This document shows, one piece after another, positions 44,586-55,224 of a stretch of 64,000 nt of DNA. Under the pieces are notes generated by a model. That model saw only the letters and a program-made list of their open reading frames with translations, was not told the origin of the DNA and ran no database searches. The first letter of the stretch is position 1, and every line of letters begins with the position of its first letter. The position numbers were made by a program, and so were the translations under genes. Source of the DNA: Halomonas ventosae (lineage in GTDB: Bacteria; Pseudomonadota; Gammaproteobacteria; Pseudomonadales; Halomonadaceae); assembly GCF_004363555.1 (NCBI RefSeq), contig NZ_SNZJ01000003.1:158019-222018 (forward strand), written 5' to 3'.

Positions 44586-45746
44586 ATGATCCTGCCGCGC
44601 CTGCGCGACCCCTACTTCAACTATCAGCATCGGCGCAAGCTGCACGTGCTGCGCATCGTGCTAGCCCTGTGCCTCACCTTCGCCATCATCGAGTTCTTCG
44701 CCATCCAGCACAGCGGCTGGGCGCTGGTCAGCACCATCATGGTGATGGGCAACCTGCCGCACATCGGTGGCGTGCTGGACAAGGGGCGCCAGCGCCTGCT
44801 GGGCACCCTGCTCGGTGCCGGCTGGGGCCTGCTGCTGATCCTGCTGCCGCTGCCCTGGCCGCCGCTCGTCCCCCTCGCCACCCTCGCCGGCATCGCCGTC
44901 GCCACCTGGTTGACCTTCAGCAACCGGCACGGCTACAGCGGCCTGATGTTCGCCATCAGCCTGCTGCTGGTGGTCGGCGACGGCACCCAGGAGCTCGATA
45001 TCGCCCTGTGGCGCGCCTTCGACGTCCTGCTCGGCACCCTGGTGGGTATCGCCGTCACGGTGCTGGTACTGCCGCAGAAGGCCACCGACATGATGCGCTT
45101 CATGCTGGCCGACAACCTGGACCGCATGGGCCGCCTCTACCATGCGCACACCTCGGCCACGGCGGCCCCCGACATCGATACCCGCGAGATGCTCAAGGCC
45201 ACCAGCAGCCTGCTGGTCAAGCAGCGCGGCCTGGTGGATGCCATCCATCGCGAGCGACGGCTGACCCGCCATGAGCTGGACGACCTGATCTCGCTGCAGC
45301 GACGCATGCTCTCCACCATCGAGCTGCTGCTCGAGACCCACTGGAGCAGTCGCGATGGGCACGAGCGCATCGACGCCATGACCGGCCTCCGCGAGGAGCA
45401 GCACACCCTGGCCCGCGGCATCGGCACCCTGGCCTTCCAGGTACGCACCGGCCAGCCGGTCGACGTGACCATCACCCCCTTCGAGCTGCAGCGCCACGCC
45501 GAGCTGGCCGGCAATGCCCGCTCCGCCGATGGCCGCATGCTCTTCAGCCCCAGTGGCTACCTGTGGCTCAATCGGGAGCTTGCGCGGCTGACCGCCGACC
45601 TCACCCGGCGCCTGGGCGGCCTCGAGCGACTGCCCAGCCGGCGGCTGCGTCGCCGGGCACCCCACCATGGGCTCACCGAGGATGCCTCGGCGATCGTGCG
45701 AGCCACCACGCAAGAAGGAAAGGCAGATGACAGACGGCAAGCATGA
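44586..45746 (+). CDS. FUSC-family membrane protein
   Basis: 386 residues from ATG 44586. Six hydrophobic segments lie in the first 165 residues (VLRIVLALCLTFAIIEFFAI, LLGTLLGAGWGLLLILLPL, GLMFAISLLLVVGDG), with the FUSC-type motif LDKGRQRLLGTLLGAGWG, followed by a long soluble helical domain. The class includes AaeB/YccS-type exporters of aromatic acids and related compounds; the substrate is unknown here. A GTG five bases upstream in another frame is ignored. Its end overlaps nadB by 20 bp. Confidence 0.8.
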   Translation: MILPRLRDPYFNYQHRRKLHVLRIVLALCLTFAIIEFFAIQHSGWALVSTIMVMGNLPHIGGVLDKGRQRLLGTLLGAGWGLLLILLPLPWPPLVPLATLAGIAVATWLTFSNRHGYSGLMFAISLLLVVGDGTQELDIALWRAFDVLLGTLVGIAVTVLVLPQKATDMMRFMLADNLDRMGRLYHAHTSATAAPDIDTREMLKATSSLLVKQRGLVDAIHRERRLTRHELDDLISLQRRMLSTIELLLETHWSSRDGHERIDAMTGLREEQHTLARGIGTLAFQVRTGQPVDVTITPFELQRHAELAGNARSADGRMLFSPSGYLWLNRELARLTADLTRRLGGLERLPSRRLRRRAPHHGLTEDASAIVRATTQEGKADDRRQA

Positions 45747-47307
45747 GGTGCTGGTCATCGGCGGCGGGGTCGCCGGGCTGGTGCTGGCACTGGAAGTGGC
45801 CGACCATCGCCGGGTCACGCTGCTGCGCCCGACCAGCGACGACCAGGGTGCCAGCCGCTGGGCCCAGGGCGGCATCGCCGCCGTGCTCTCCCCCCAGGAC
45901 GACATCGAGGCCCACGTGGCGGACACCCTGGTGGCGGGCGACGGCCTGTGCGACGAGCGGGCGGTGCGCTTCACCGTGGAACAGGGGCCATCGGCCATCG
46001 AGTGGCTGGTGTCACTGGGCGTCCCCTTCACGCCCGACGCGAGCGCCGATGCCGGCTATCCCTACCACCTCACCCGCGAGGGGGGCCATGGCGCGCGGCG
46101 TATCATCCACGCCGACGACGCCACCGGCCGTGCCGTCGTCGAGACCCTCAAACAGCATGTGGAGGCCCACCCGAACATCAGGCTGTGCGGTGACCTCACC
46201 GCCATCGGCCTGATCGGTGACGGCGAGGGCCACTGCCGCGGGGCACGCTGCCTGGATGCGGATGGCCGGCTGCAGGAGCTCGCGGCCGAGGACACCGTGC
46301 TCGCCACCGGCGGGGCCAGCGGCCTCTATCGCCATACCACCAGCCCCCAGCCGGCCAGCGGCGAGGGCATGATGATGGCCGCCGAACTCGGCGCCGAACT
46401 GATGAACCTGGAGTTTCAGCAGTTCCACCCCACCTGCCTCTATGACCCCGAGGGCCCCGCCTTCCTGATCAGCGAGGCGGTTCGCGGCGAGGGCGGGCTG
46501 CTGATCAACGCCGCAGGCGAGCGCTTCATGCCGGCGGTGGACCCTCGGGCCGAGCTGGCGCCCCGCGACATCGTCGCCCGGGCCATCGACGCCCAGATGC
46601 AGCGCACCGGCACCGACCATGTCTACCTGGACATCCGCCACCTCGGCGAGGCCGCTATCCGCCACCACTTCCCGACCATCCATGCCCACTGCGCCCGTCG
46701 CGGGCTGGACATCGTGCACCAGCCGATCCCGGTGGTGCCGGCCGCCCACTACAGCTGCGGGGGGGTCACCACCGATCTCGGGGGCGCCACCACGGTCCCG
46801 CGGCTGCACGCCATCGGCGAGGTGGCCTGCACCGGCCTGCACGGCGCCAACCGCATGGCCAGCAACTCCCTGCTGGAGTGCCTGGTCTATGCCCGCAGCT
46901 GTGGGCGACGGCTGCGTTCCGCAGCCCCTTTGCCGACGGCCGAGCTGGCCCCGGCGCACTGGGGCCGGCAGCCGGTCGCCCTGGACGACATCGGGGAGAT
47001 CCGTGACGCGATGCGCCAGCTGATGAGTGCCCGGGTGGCCATCGTGCGCACCGACCAGGGACTGGACGAGGCTGCCCGAGGCCTCGCGCAGCTGCACCGC
47101 CGGCTCGCCCCCCGCATGGCGGACGCCGCGCCCACGATTGCCCTGGCGAACCTCTGGCATGCGCTTCGCCTGGCGCGCCTCACCGTGGCCTGCGCCCGGG
47201 CACGGCGCGAATCCCGCGGCCTGCACTTCAACCCGGACTGCCCGGTGCATGGCGAAGCCATGCCACGCCCCTCGCGGATCCACCTGCAGGACCTCGAGGC
47301 GATCTGA
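45727..47307 (+). CDS. nadB: L-aspartate oxidase
   Basis: 526 residues from ATG 45727, with AAGGAAAGG before it. It oxidises L-aspartate to iminoaspartate, the first step of de novo NAD synthesis. FAD motif VLVIGGGVAGLVLALEVADH, SRWAQGGIAAVL, TREGGHGARRIIHADDATGRAV, LATGGASGLYRHTT and HYSCGGVTTDLGGATTVPRL match NadB and distinguish it from succinate dehydrogenase (no covalent-flavin His). AlphaHelical C-terminus normal. Confidence 0.97.
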   Translation: MTDGKHEVLVIGGGVAGLVLALEVADHRRVTLLRPTSDDQGASRWAQGGIAAVLSPQDDIEAHVADTLVAGDGLCDERAVRFTVEQGPSAIEWLVSLGVPFTPDASADAGYPYHLTREGGHGARRIIHADDATGRAVVETLKQHVEAHPNIRLCGDLTAIGLIGDGEGHCRGARCLDADGRLQELAAEDTVLATGGASGLYRHTTSPQPASGEGMMMAAELGAELMNLEFQQFHPTCLYDPEGPAFLISEAVRGEGGLLINAAGERFMPAVDPRAELAPRDIVARAIDAQMQRTGTDHVYLDIRHLGEAAIRHHFPTIHAHCARRGLDIVHQPIPVVPAAHYSCGGVTTDLGGATTVPRLHAIGEVACTGLHGANRMASNSLLECLVYARSCGRRLRSAAPLPTAELAPAHWGRQPVALDDIGEIRDAMRQLMSARVAIVRTDQGLDEAARGLAQLHRRLAPRMADAAPTIALANLWHALRLARLTVACARARRESRGLHFNPDCPVHGEAMPRPSRIHLQDLEAI

Positions 47308-47326
47308 CCCCCGGGCTGATGGGGCC

Positions 47327-47725
47327 CTAGGGCAACGGCAGCAGCTCTCGGCGCAGGCGACGCAGCGACTCCGCGTCGCTGCTGTCGGGCCACAGCCAGA
47401 GGCGCCGCCCCTCGAGCCTGAGCCCGATCAGCCAGGGCCCGAGGTAGTCGCAGCGCAGGCTCACCGGGCGCCAGGCCTGGACGGCGCTGTCGCGCCAGGA
47501 CCACTCCACGCCACCCGCCGCCTTCGGCGTGCCCCGCAACTCGCCACGCGGGCGCCGCAGGGCCAGCGTCGCCAGCACCCCGCCAAGTACCCCTGCCGCC
47601 AGCAGACCGGCCCAGGGCGGGGCCACCACCGCTACCAGGCCGACGACCGCCGCGGCGCATAGCCCATGGGCGGCCAGCGACAGCCTAGAGGTTGCGATAG
47701 CGATCGTTGTCGGTGGTCTCGGCAT
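47327..47725 (-). CDS. YgfX-like inner-membrane protein
   Basis: 132 residues; the ATG (47725) lies inside the 3' end of sdhE, with a 41-bp overlap in another frame. Two membrane segments (LAAHGLCAAAVVGLVAVVAP and PWAGLLAAGVLGGVLATLAL) and a C-terminal soluble part ending LWLWPDSSDAESLRRLRRELL, the conserved tail of the YgfX (CptA) family. In E. coli ygfX and sdhE (ygfY) are adjacent and were described as a possible toxin-antitoxin pair. Start position is uncertain because the overlap is unusually long. Confidence 0.75.
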   Translation of the reverse strand: MPRPPTTIAIATSRLSLAAHGLCAAAVVGLVAVVAPPWAGLLAAGVLGGVLATLALRRPRGELRGTPKAAGGVEWSWRDSAVQAWRPVSLRCDYLGPWLIGLRLEGRRLWLWPDSSDAESLRRLRRELLPLP

Positions 47726-47978
47726 GCTCGACGATCATCTTGACGATGCGGCGCCGCGACGGATCCTCGGGCCACTCGCGGCGCATCAGCCAGGCAAACA
47801 GGTCCTGGTCCTCCTCCTCGATCAGTGACCGGAAGGCCGCCTGGTCCGCCTCGTCCAGGTCGCCATAGCACTGCTCGAGGAAGGGGATCAACAGCAGGTC
47901 CAGCTCCCACATGCCGCGACGCGAATGCCAGTAGAGGCGCTTGCGGAGGGTGGCTTCCGGAGACGAATCGTCGTTCAA
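47685..47978 (-). CDS. sdhE: FAD assembly factor SdhE
   Basis: 97 residues from a TTG start (47978), with GAGG six bases upstream. No ATG or GTG fits. RLYWHSRRGMWELDLLLIPF contains the RGxxE motif that contacts the flavin site of SdhA, and EDQDLFAWLM is also conserved. It helps attach FAD covalently to succinate dehydrogenase and fumarate reductase. Followed by ygfX as in E. coli; nadB, another flavoprotein of the same superfamily, converges on the pair. The open frame continues far upstream, but the rest is not protein-like. Confidence 0.9.
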   Translation of the reverse strand: MNDDSSPEATLRKRLYWHSRRGMWELDLLLIPFLEQCYGDLDEADQAAFRSLIEEEDQDLFAWLMRREWPEDPSRRRIVKMIVEHAETTDNDRYRNL

Positions 47979-48089
47979 GGTGGGCCTCGTTGGGTCGGAT
48001 GAGTGTGCGGCCAGTATACCCGAGCCCCGCCCCGCCGGCAGCCCGCCGCCTCCGCGCGCTCCGCCGCCTCGAGAAAAGGTCGTAGTGCG

Positions 48090-48118
48090 TTGTTTTCTCG
48101 AGAGTTGCACAGTATGCT
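48090..48118 (+). promoter_or_regulatory. Likely ihfB promoter
   Basis: TTGTTT (48090-48095), 17 bp, TATGCT (48113-48118), about 60 bp before the ihfB ATG in an AT-richer stretch. Moderate match to sigma-70. Confidence 0.45.
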
Positions 48119-48179
48119 TTGGAAAAACAACAACGCCGGGATCGCGTCGACCCAGGCAGGACCGCACGGAGTAGAGCCG

Positions 48180-48476
48180 ATGACCAAGTCCGAACTGATC
48201 GAACAGATCGCCATGCGACAGCCGGAGCTGTCGGTCAAGGAGGTCGAGGCGGCGGTACGCCTGATCCTCGACGACATCACCGACACCCTGGCCGAGGGGG
48301 GACGCGTGGAGATCCGCGGCTTCGGCAGCTTCTCGCTGCACTATCGCGAGCCCCGGGTGGGTCGCAATCCCAAGACCGGGGAACCTGTCGCACTCGACGG
48401 CAAGTTCGTGCCACACTTCAAGCCCGGCAAGGAGCTGCGCGAACAGGTGGATGCCAGCCGCGCGCTCGGCTACTGA
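48180..48476 (+). CDS. ihfB: Integration host factor subunit beta
   Basis: 98 residues from ATG 48180. DNA-bending HU/IHF fold: [45 protein letters not shown] with the intercalating Pro, and FKPGKELRE. Specific resemblance to IhfB rather than HU comes from [17 protein letters not shown] and the [10 protein letters not shown] arm. Partner IhfA is elsewhere. rpsA, which often precedes ihfB, is not present; sdhE lies divergently instead. Confidence 0.95.
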   Translation: MTKSELIEQIAMRQPELSVKEVEAAVRLILDDITDTLAEGGRVEIRGFGSFSLHYREPRVGRNPKTGEPVALDGKFVPHFKPGKELREQVDASRALGY

Positions 48477-48527
48477 GCGGCGCCCAGCGACCGCCGTCTC
48501 TCCTTCAACCGACATGGGAACAAGCAC

Positions 48528-48833
48528 ATGCGTTGGCTCAAAGGCCTGATCCTGGCCATCATCCTGCTGGCGGTGCTGCTGATCGGCATCCTCTTTGCCG
48601 TCAACAACCAGCAGGCCCTGCCCCTCAACCTGATCTGGATCGAGCTGCCTGCAGCCTCGCTCTCCGTCTGGCTGCTGGCCTCGCTGGCCGTGGGCGTGCT
48701 GCTGGGCATGCTCGCCATGAGCGGCGTCTACCTCCGCCTGCGCACCCTGCTGACCCGCGCCCAGCGGCACAACCAGCAGCAGCGCAAGGAGCTCGACCGC
48801 CTGCGCGTCCAGGAGATGAAGGAACTCCCCTAG
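48528..48833 (+). CDS. lapA: Lipopolysaccharide assembly protein LapA (YciS)
   Basis: 101 residues, DUF1049. Two membrane helices (about 5-24 and 45-66) with the conserved FAVNNQQALPLNLIWIELP between them, then a basic coiled coil. Together with LapB it regulates the amount of LpxC and so LPS synthesis. This is not the giant adhesin LapA, which has the same name. lapB starts one base after the stop codon. Confidence 0.93.
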   Translation: MRWLKGLILAIILLAVLLIGILFAVNNQQALPLNLIWIELPAASLSVWLLASLAVGVLLGMLAMSGVYLRLRTLLTRAQRHNQQQRKELDRLRVQEMKELP

Positions 48834-48834
48834 A

Positions 48835-50019
48835 ATGCCCGATGTCTTCCTGCTGGCCCTGCTGGTGGTGGCCGTTGCCATCGGCTGGTGGCTGGGCCGC
48901 CGGGAGCGCCAGGACACCGGCAGGAGAACGCAGCCCCCGGCGCTGGCGCGGGACTACTTCGTCGGCCTCAACTACCTGCTCAATGACCAGCAGGACCGGG
49001 CCATCGAGACCTTCATCGGCGCGCTGGAGGTCAACAGCGACACCATCGAGACGCACCTCGCGCTGGGCAACCTCTTCCGCACCCGGGGCGAGGCCGACCG
49101 TGCCCTGAAGATCCACCAGAACCTGCTCGCCCGCCCGACGCTGACCGCCGGGCAGAGCGACAGGGTCCAGCTCGAGCTCTCCCGTGACTTCCTCGCCCTG
49201 GGGCTGCTCGACCGCGCCGAGCGCCTGCTGCAGGGCCTGGTGCGCGACAGCCAGGATGACGAGCTGCGCGACACGGCACGGCGGCTGCTGGCCGACCTGC
49301 TGGAGCGGGAGGGGGAATGGCAGGCGGCGCTGGATGTCGCCCTGCCGAGGCTGGTCCGCCAGCACGAGGACATCCGCCGCGCGGCGGCGCACTGGCTCTG
49401 CGAGCTGGCCGACCAGGAGCGCCATTCGGCCAGCCCCGTGCTGGCCAGGCGTCACCTTCGCCAGGCCCTGGCCACCGATCCGCACTGCGTGCGCGCCAAC
49501 CTGCTGCTGGCCGCCATGGAGCACGATACCGGGCAGTACAAGGCCTCCATCCGGCTGCTCAGGCGGATTCCCGACCAGGACCCGGCCTTTACCCCCACCA
49601 TCCTCGAGCCCCTGGCCCGCGCCTACCGGCTGCTGGATGACGAGGAGGGCCTGATCCGCTGCCTGCAGGAGCTTCTCGAGCAGGGGCCCTCTACCAGCGT
49701 GATCACCCGCCTGGCCGAGACGCTGCGCCACCAACACGGCGATGACCGGGAGGCCCTGGCGCTGGTCACCGAGTCGCTCGACCATGCGCCGAGCCTCGGC
49801 GCGATGCACTACCTGCTGACCCTCTACCGGCACACCGCCGTCGGCGAGGAGGACGAGCGGCTCGCGCTGCTGCAGCGCCACACCCACACCCTGGTCCAGG
49901 CCTTGCCCCGCCACCGCTGCCGGCGCTGCGGCTTCTCAGGCGAACGGCTGCACTGGCTGTGCCCCCGCTGTCGCAACTGGGGCACCACCAAGCCGATCAC
50001 CGGTATCGAGGGCCAGTAG
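48835..50019 (+). CDS. lapB: Lipopolysaccharide assembly protein LapB (YciM)
   Basis: 394 residues. One N-terminal membrane helix (about 3-20), then about nine TPR-like repeats (DYFVGLNYLLNDQQDRAIETFIGAL...), and a C-terminal rubredoxin-like metal site CRRCGFSGERLHWLCPRC. It acts as an adaptor that brings LpxC to FtsH for degradation. Size and domain order match E. coli LapB (389). In an operon with lapA and probably ihfB. Confidence 0.96.
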   Translation: MPDVFLLALLVVAVAIGWWLGRRERQDTGRRTQPPALARDYFVGLNYLLNDQQDRAIETFIGALEVNSDTIETHLALGNLFRTRGEADRALKIHQNLLARPTLTAGQSDRVQLELSRDFLALGLLDRAERLLQGLVRDSQDDELRDTARRLLADLLEREGEWQAALDVALPRLVRQHEDIRRAAAHWLCELADQERHSASPVLARRHLRQALATDPHCVRANLLLAAMEHDTGQYKASIRLLRRIPDQDPAFTPTILEPLARAYRLLDDEEGLIRCLQELLEQGPSTSVITRLAETLRHQHGDDREALALVTESLDHAPSLGAMHYLLTLYRHTAVGEEDERLALLQRHTHTLVQALPRHRCRRCGFSGERLHWLCPRCRNWGTTKPITGIEGQ

Positions 50020-50025
50020 CCAGGC

Positions 50026-50727
50026 TCAACCGCCGGAAAGCTCGGTCTCGATGGCGGCCAGGGCAGCCATCGGCTCCTCCGCCTGGGTCACCGGGCGCCC
50101 CACCACCAGGTGGGTACTGCCGGCGGCCATGGCATCGGCCGGGGCCATGACACGACGCTGGTCGCCCGCCGCGGCGAAGCTCGGACGGATGCCCGGGGTC
50201 ACCTTGAGGAAGTCGCTGCCACACAGCTCGCGCAGACGCGACGCCTCCAGTGCCGAGCAGACCACCCCATCCATGCCACTGTCACGGGCCAGCGCGGCCA
50301 GGCGCTCGACCTGGTCGGCGGGCGACGCCGCGATGCCCACCTCCGCCAGGTCGGTGGCCTCCATGCTGGTCAGCACCGTCACCGCGATCAGATGGGTCGT
50401 GAGGCCATGCTGGACCAGGCGCTGCTTGGCCGCCTCCATCATCCGGCGGCCACCGCTGGCATGCACGTTGACCATCCACACGCCCTGCTCGGCGGCGGCC
50501 TGGACCGCCCCGGCCACGGTATTGGGGATGTCGTGGAACTTGAGATCCAGGAACACCTCGAAGCCGCGCCCATGCAGGGCATCGAGCACCTCCGGGCCGC
50601 TGCGGGTGAAGAGCTCCTTGCCCACCTTGAGCCGGCAGCGTGAGGGATCGAGGCGATCGGCCATGCACAGGGCAGCGTCCAGGGAGGCATAGTCGAGGGC
50701 GATGATCAGGGGGGAGGCGGTGGGCAC
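50026..50727 (-). CDS. pyrF: Orotidine 5'-phosphate decarboxylase
   Basis: 233 residues from GTG 50727, preceded by AGGAG. Last step of UMP synthesis. Substrate-binding [14 protein letters not shown], catalytic [23 protein letters not shown] and TPGIRP are intact. The ATG at 50775 would add 16 residues without a ribosome site. Six bases separate its stop from that of lapB. Confidence 0.95.
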   Translation of the reverse strand: MPTASPLIIALDYASLDAALCMADRLDPSRCRLKVGKELFTRSGPEVLDALHGRGFEVFLDLKFHDIPNTVAGAVQAAAEQGVWMVNVHASGGRRMMEAAKQRLVQHGLTTHLIAVTVLTSMEATDLAEVGIAASPADQVERLAALARDSGMDGVVCSALEASRLRELCGSDFLKVTPGIRPSFAAAGDQRRVMAPADAMAAGSTHLVVGRPVTQAEEPMAALAAIETELSGG

Positions 50728-50942
50728 GGGCAGGCTCCTGTCGGGATGGGCGGACCGGCCCAGTATATCAGCCATGGACTACGGCGCATGTCCGCGACCT
50801 CTTCGACGCGCCTTCGGCAATCGCTGACAAGACGTGGTCACATTCGATGACACGGGCTTGGCCAGCGGCCCACTAGCTTGATAGGGGCAGGCCGGCGCTG
50901 CGTGGTGTCGGCCGCGACCATCCAGGAACAAGGAGAGTGAAC

Positions 50943-51233
50943 ATGAAGACTGCCATCATGCGACGCCTGCCCGGCCTGCTGCTGGTCATGCTGCTGGGCC
51001 TCGCCCCCTTCATCGCCGGCCAGGCGCTGGCCCAGGAGATGGAGCCGATCGACGTCAACAGCGCAGACGCCGAACTGCTGGCCGAACTGCCCGGGATCGG
51101 GGAGACGCGCGCGGCCGCCATCGTCGAGGACCGGGAGGCGAATGGCCCCTACGAGAGCGCCGAGGACCTGACGCGGGTCAGTGGCATCGGCGAGGCCACC
51201 GTGGAGGGGCTCGCCGACCAGGTGACCTTCTGA
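50943..51233 (+). CDS. ComEA-like helix-hairpin-helix protein
   Basis: 96 residues from ATG 50943, preceded by AAGGAGA. Signal peptide (RRLPGLLLVMLLGLAPFIAGQALA), then a ComEA HhH pair: IDVNSADAELLAELPGIGETRAAAIVEDREANG and LTRVSGIGEATVEGLADQ. It is a periplasmic DNA-binding protein of the type that ratchets DNA in during natural transformation; similar small proteins also occur in species not known to be competent. A bidirectional terminator follows. Confidence 0.9.
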   Translation: MKTAIMRRLPGLLLVMLLGLAPFIAGQALAQEMEPIDVNSADAELLAELPGIGETRAAAIVEDREANGPYESAEDLTRVSGIGEATVEGLADQVTF

Positions 51234-51259
51234 CCGAGGGCTCGCCTGGCAACCACGAC

Positions 51260-51283
51260 GACGCCGGCCGCGCGGCCGGCGTC
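51260..51283. terminator. Bidirectional terminator, comEA-like / SDR
   Basis: Perfect palindrome GACGCCGGCCGC-GCGGCCGGCGTC between two convergent genes, with no long T-tract. Confidence 0.6.
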
Positions 51284-51308
51284 ACCCTTCCTGTCCTGTC
51301 GCCACGGG

Positions 51309-52070
51309 TCAGAGACGCAAGCCACCGTCACACTCGACCACGCGGCCGGTGAAGTAGTCATTGGTCATGATGAAGGCCACGCTCTCGGCGATGTCCTCGG
51401 GCTGGCCGAGCCGTCCCAGGGGCACCCCCGCCGTCAGCTTCTCGAGCATGTCCTCACGCATCGCGGCGGTCATGTCCGTCTCGATGAAGCCCGGCGCCAC
51501 CGCCCCGACGCGAATGCCGTAGCGTGCCAGTTCCGATGCCCAGGTCGTGGTCAGCGCCACCACCCCGGCCTTGGCCGCGGCATAGTTGCTCTGGCCCATG
51601 TTGCCGGCCCGCGAGATGCTCGAGATATTGACGATGACGCCCCGGTGACCGGCCTCGATCATCTGCACCGACGCCTCGCGCCCGCACAGGAAGACCCCGG
51701 TCAGGTTGACGTCGATCACCTGCTGCCACTGCTCCAGCGGCAGGGTCTTCTCCACCTTGCCCTCCCTGGCCTTGACCAGCAGGCCGTCCCGCACGATGCC
51801 CGCATTGTTGACCAGGCCGTGAATCGGGCCCAGCGAGGCGGCGATATCCCGGAACGCCTGGGTCACCGACGCCTCGTCGGCCACGTCGACCACGAAGCCG
51901 CGGGACTCGATTCCCTCGGCGTGCAGGGCGGAGACGGCACTGTCCAGGGTATCGCCATCCATGTCCATCAGGGCAAGCCTCGCCCCCTGACCACCGAGCC
52001 GTCGTGCCATGGCCAGGCCGAGGCCACGGGCGCCGCCGGTGATGGCGATAACGGAATTGTCGAGTTTCAT
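51309..52070 (-). CDS. SDR-family ketoreductase (acetoacetyl-CoA reductase-like)
   Basis: 253 residues. Nucleotide motif [19 protein letters not shown] ([12 protein letters not shown]), catalytic Ser in [17 protein letters not shown] and YAAAK, C-terminal VECDGGLRL. FabG/PhbB type. The Asp after beta-2 (LMDMDG) favours NADH. A role in polyhydroxyalkanoate precursor or fatty acid reduction is likely but the substrate is not proven. A perfect 17-bp inverted repeat lies 93 bp upstream of the start. Confidence 0.82.
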   Translation of the reverse strand: MKLDNSVIAITGGARGLGLAMARRLGGQGARLALMDMDGDTLDSAVSALHAEGIESRGFVVDVADEASVTQAFRDIAASLGPIHGLVNNAGIVRDGLLVKAREGKVEKTLPLEQWQQVIDVNLTGVFLCGREASVQMIEAGHRGVIVNISSISRAGNMGQSNYAAAKAGVVALTTTWASELARYGIRVGAVAPGFIETDMTAAMREDMLEKLTAGVPLGRLGQPEDIAESVAFIMTNDYFTGRVVECDGGLRL

Positions 52071-52162
52071 GGGCGCTTCTCCTGGGGAATGGGAAATCGC
52101 GCTGTCGGCGCGCTTGCCGGGCAGCCGCCGGCTCGGGGACCGGCTCTCGGTATAACCTTATT

Positions 52163-52179
52163 ATGGTGCACTGCACCAT
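52163..52179. promoter_or_regulatory. Perfect 17-bp inverted repeat, possible operator
   Basis: ATGGTGCA-C-TGCACCAT in the region between the divergent SDR and fxsA genes, next to TATAAC (52151-52156). Its half-sites resemble those of NtrC sites (TGCACC/GGTGCA) but in the opposite arrangement, so no regulator is named. Confidence 0.5.
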
Positions 52180-52290
52180 CACCATAGCGAAATATGGAAG
52201 GAGATTCCATCATGCCGCATGGCGCGGCGACAGCTTGAATTCTCCTGCCCTGCCCCCATCACCTGCGCAACGGCCACACGCGGAGTCACC

Positions 52291-52830
52291 ATGCCCTTTC
52301 TCGTCCTCTTCACTCTCTTCGCCCTGCTCGACTTCGTCATCCTCTTCTCGGTCGGCAGCCAGATCGGCCTGCTGAGCACCCTGCTACTGGTCTTGGCCAC
52401 CGGGTTCATCGGCCTGCACCTTATCCGTCGGGAAGGCGTGGCGACCTTCGCCCGTGCCCAGGAGCGCATGGCCCAGGGAGAGATCCCCTCGGGCGAACTG
52501 TTGACCGGGGCGGCCCTGATCTTCGGCGGAGCCCTGCTGATGGCCCCCGGCTTCCTCTCCGACGCCCTGGGCTTCATGTGCCTGATCCCGAATGCGCGGC
52601 GCCTGCTGGCCAGGCTGCTGGGCTGGGTGGGCGTACGCATGAAGGGGCTGCACGTGCATGCCGAAACCTATCGCCCGCGCCAGGGCACCGATGCCGACTG
52701 GCAGCAGGCCGGCCCGCATCGGGAGCCCCGCGACGGGCGGGACACCGACGAGCAGGACACGGCGTCGCCTGGCGACCGTCAGGACGCGCCTCTCGAGGGC
52801 GAGTTCATCTCGCGTGACGACAGGCGCTGA
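52291..52830 (+). CDS. fxsA: FxsA family membrane protein
   Basis: 179 residues from ATG 52291, with GGAG seven bases upstream. Membrane helices at about 1-22 and 28-45 and again near 75-105, with the family motifs FVILFSVGSQIGLLSTLLLV, LLTGAALIFGGALLMAPGFL and DALGFMCLIP. The tail of about 60 residues is charged and probably cytoplasmic. FxsA (YjeG) in E. coli limits phage F exclusion of T7. Location upstream of groES is conserved. Confidence 0.92.
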   Translation: MPFLVLFTLFALLDFVILFSVGSQIGLLSTLLLVLATGFIGLHLIRREGVATFARAQERMAQGEIPSGELLTGAALIFGGALLMAPGFLSDALGFMCLIPNARRLLARLLGWVGVRMKGLHVHAETYRPRQGTDADWQQAGPHREPRDGRDTDEQDTASPGDRQDAPLEGEFISRDDRR

Positions 52831-52859
52831 ACGGGGCACAAAAAATTTTCCGGTGGGGC

Positions 52860-52889
52860 CTTGAAAGCCCAATGCCGAGCCCCACTTAT
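52860..52889 (+). promoter_or_regulatory. Sigma-32 heat-shock promoter of groES-groEL
   Basis: CTTGAAA (52860-52866), 13 bp, CCCCACTTAT (52880-52889). This is a near-perfect match to the RpoH consensus (CTTGAAA...CCCCATNT), 151 bp before groES. No CIRCE element was seen. Confidence 0.88.
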
Positions 52890-53040
52890 CCGACAGCATC
52901 AGGATTCGGCACGGGTTGACCCCCGAGCCATCGACAAGGAAGGCGAACCCCGCCTCCACCCCGCAGCATGGCTGCGGGTAGATGATGAAAACCGCCCGGA
53001 CAATGTCCTGGCACAGCAAACCATCAGGAGAACGTGAGCA

Positions 53041-53334
53041 ATGAACATCCGTCCCTTGCACGATCGCGTCGTGATCCGTCGCGTTGAAGAAGAACAGAAG
53101 ACCGCTGGCGGCATCGTGCTTCCGGGAAATGCCCAGGAAAAGCCGACACGTGGCGAGGTACTGGCCGTCGGTAACGGCCGGATCCTCGATAACGGCGACG
53201 TCCGTCCTCTCGACGTAAAGGTCGGCGACACCGTGATCTTCAAGGATGGCTTCGGCGTCGAGAAGCAGAAGATCGACGGCGAGGAAGTGCTGATCATGAG
53301 CGAGTCCGACATCCTGGCCGTCGTCGAAGGCTGA
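53041..53334 (+). CDS. groES: Co-chaperonin GroES
   Basis: 97 residues, same as E. coli. [29 protein letters not shown] holds the mobile loop, and [26 protein letters not shown] follows. It forms the heptameric lid of the GroEL cage. AGGAGAACGTGAGCA precedes the ATG. groEL starts 63 bp downstream, in one operon. Confidence 0.99.
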   Translation: MNIRPLHDRVVIRRVEEEQKTAGGIVLPGNAQEKPTRGEVLAVGNGRILDNGDVRPLDVKVGDTVIFKDGFGVEKQKIDGEEVLIMSESDILAVVEG

Positions 53335-53367
53335 CCCCGGACACGACCCGCAACTGCTCGATACTGA

Positions 53368-55041
<1,674 letters not shown>

Positions 55042-55091
55042 ACCAGCCCCCTGCCCCAGGCACTGCCCTTCAAGGCAAGCCCTGAGACAGA

Positions 55092-55122
55092 CCCCGCCGG
55101 CTCTCGCCGGCGGGGTTTTTTA
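55092..55122 (+). terminator. groESL rho-independent terminator
   Basis: Perfect 11-bp stem ACCCCGCCGGC / GCCGGCGGGGT with loop TCTC, followed by six T. 50 bp after the groEL stop. Confidence 0.95.
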
Positions 55123-55152
55123 GTGCCAGCGCCAGGCACCAAGCAACCCCGA

Positions 55153-55224
55153 CCTGGCGGCTTGGCGGCTTGGCGGCTTGGCGGCTTGGCGGCTTGGCGG
55201 CTTGGCGGCTTGGCGGCTTGGCGC
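55153..55224 (+). repeat. Octamer tandem repeat array (CTTGGCGG)
   Basis: Nine 8-bp units, seven of them perfect CTTGGCGG and the first and last with one change. It ends about 50 bp before the trmJ ATG. A possible -10 box TAAGAT (55227-55232) directly follows, so unit number could change promoter geometry. Same octamer as at 31.31 kb. Confidence 0.95.

Noticed and set aside
43996-44589. 197-codon frame running through tRNA-Gly, the repeats, tRNA-Cys and tRNA-Leu
   Set aside because: Overlaps three real tRNAs. The 89-bp period shifts frame in each unit, so no peptide repeat is conserved. Considered because rtT in E. coli was said to encode a basic peptide.
47979-48917. Upstream extension of the sdhE frame
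   Set aside because: Runs antisense through ihfB and lapA; SdhE is about 90 residues and a TTG with ribosome site fits.
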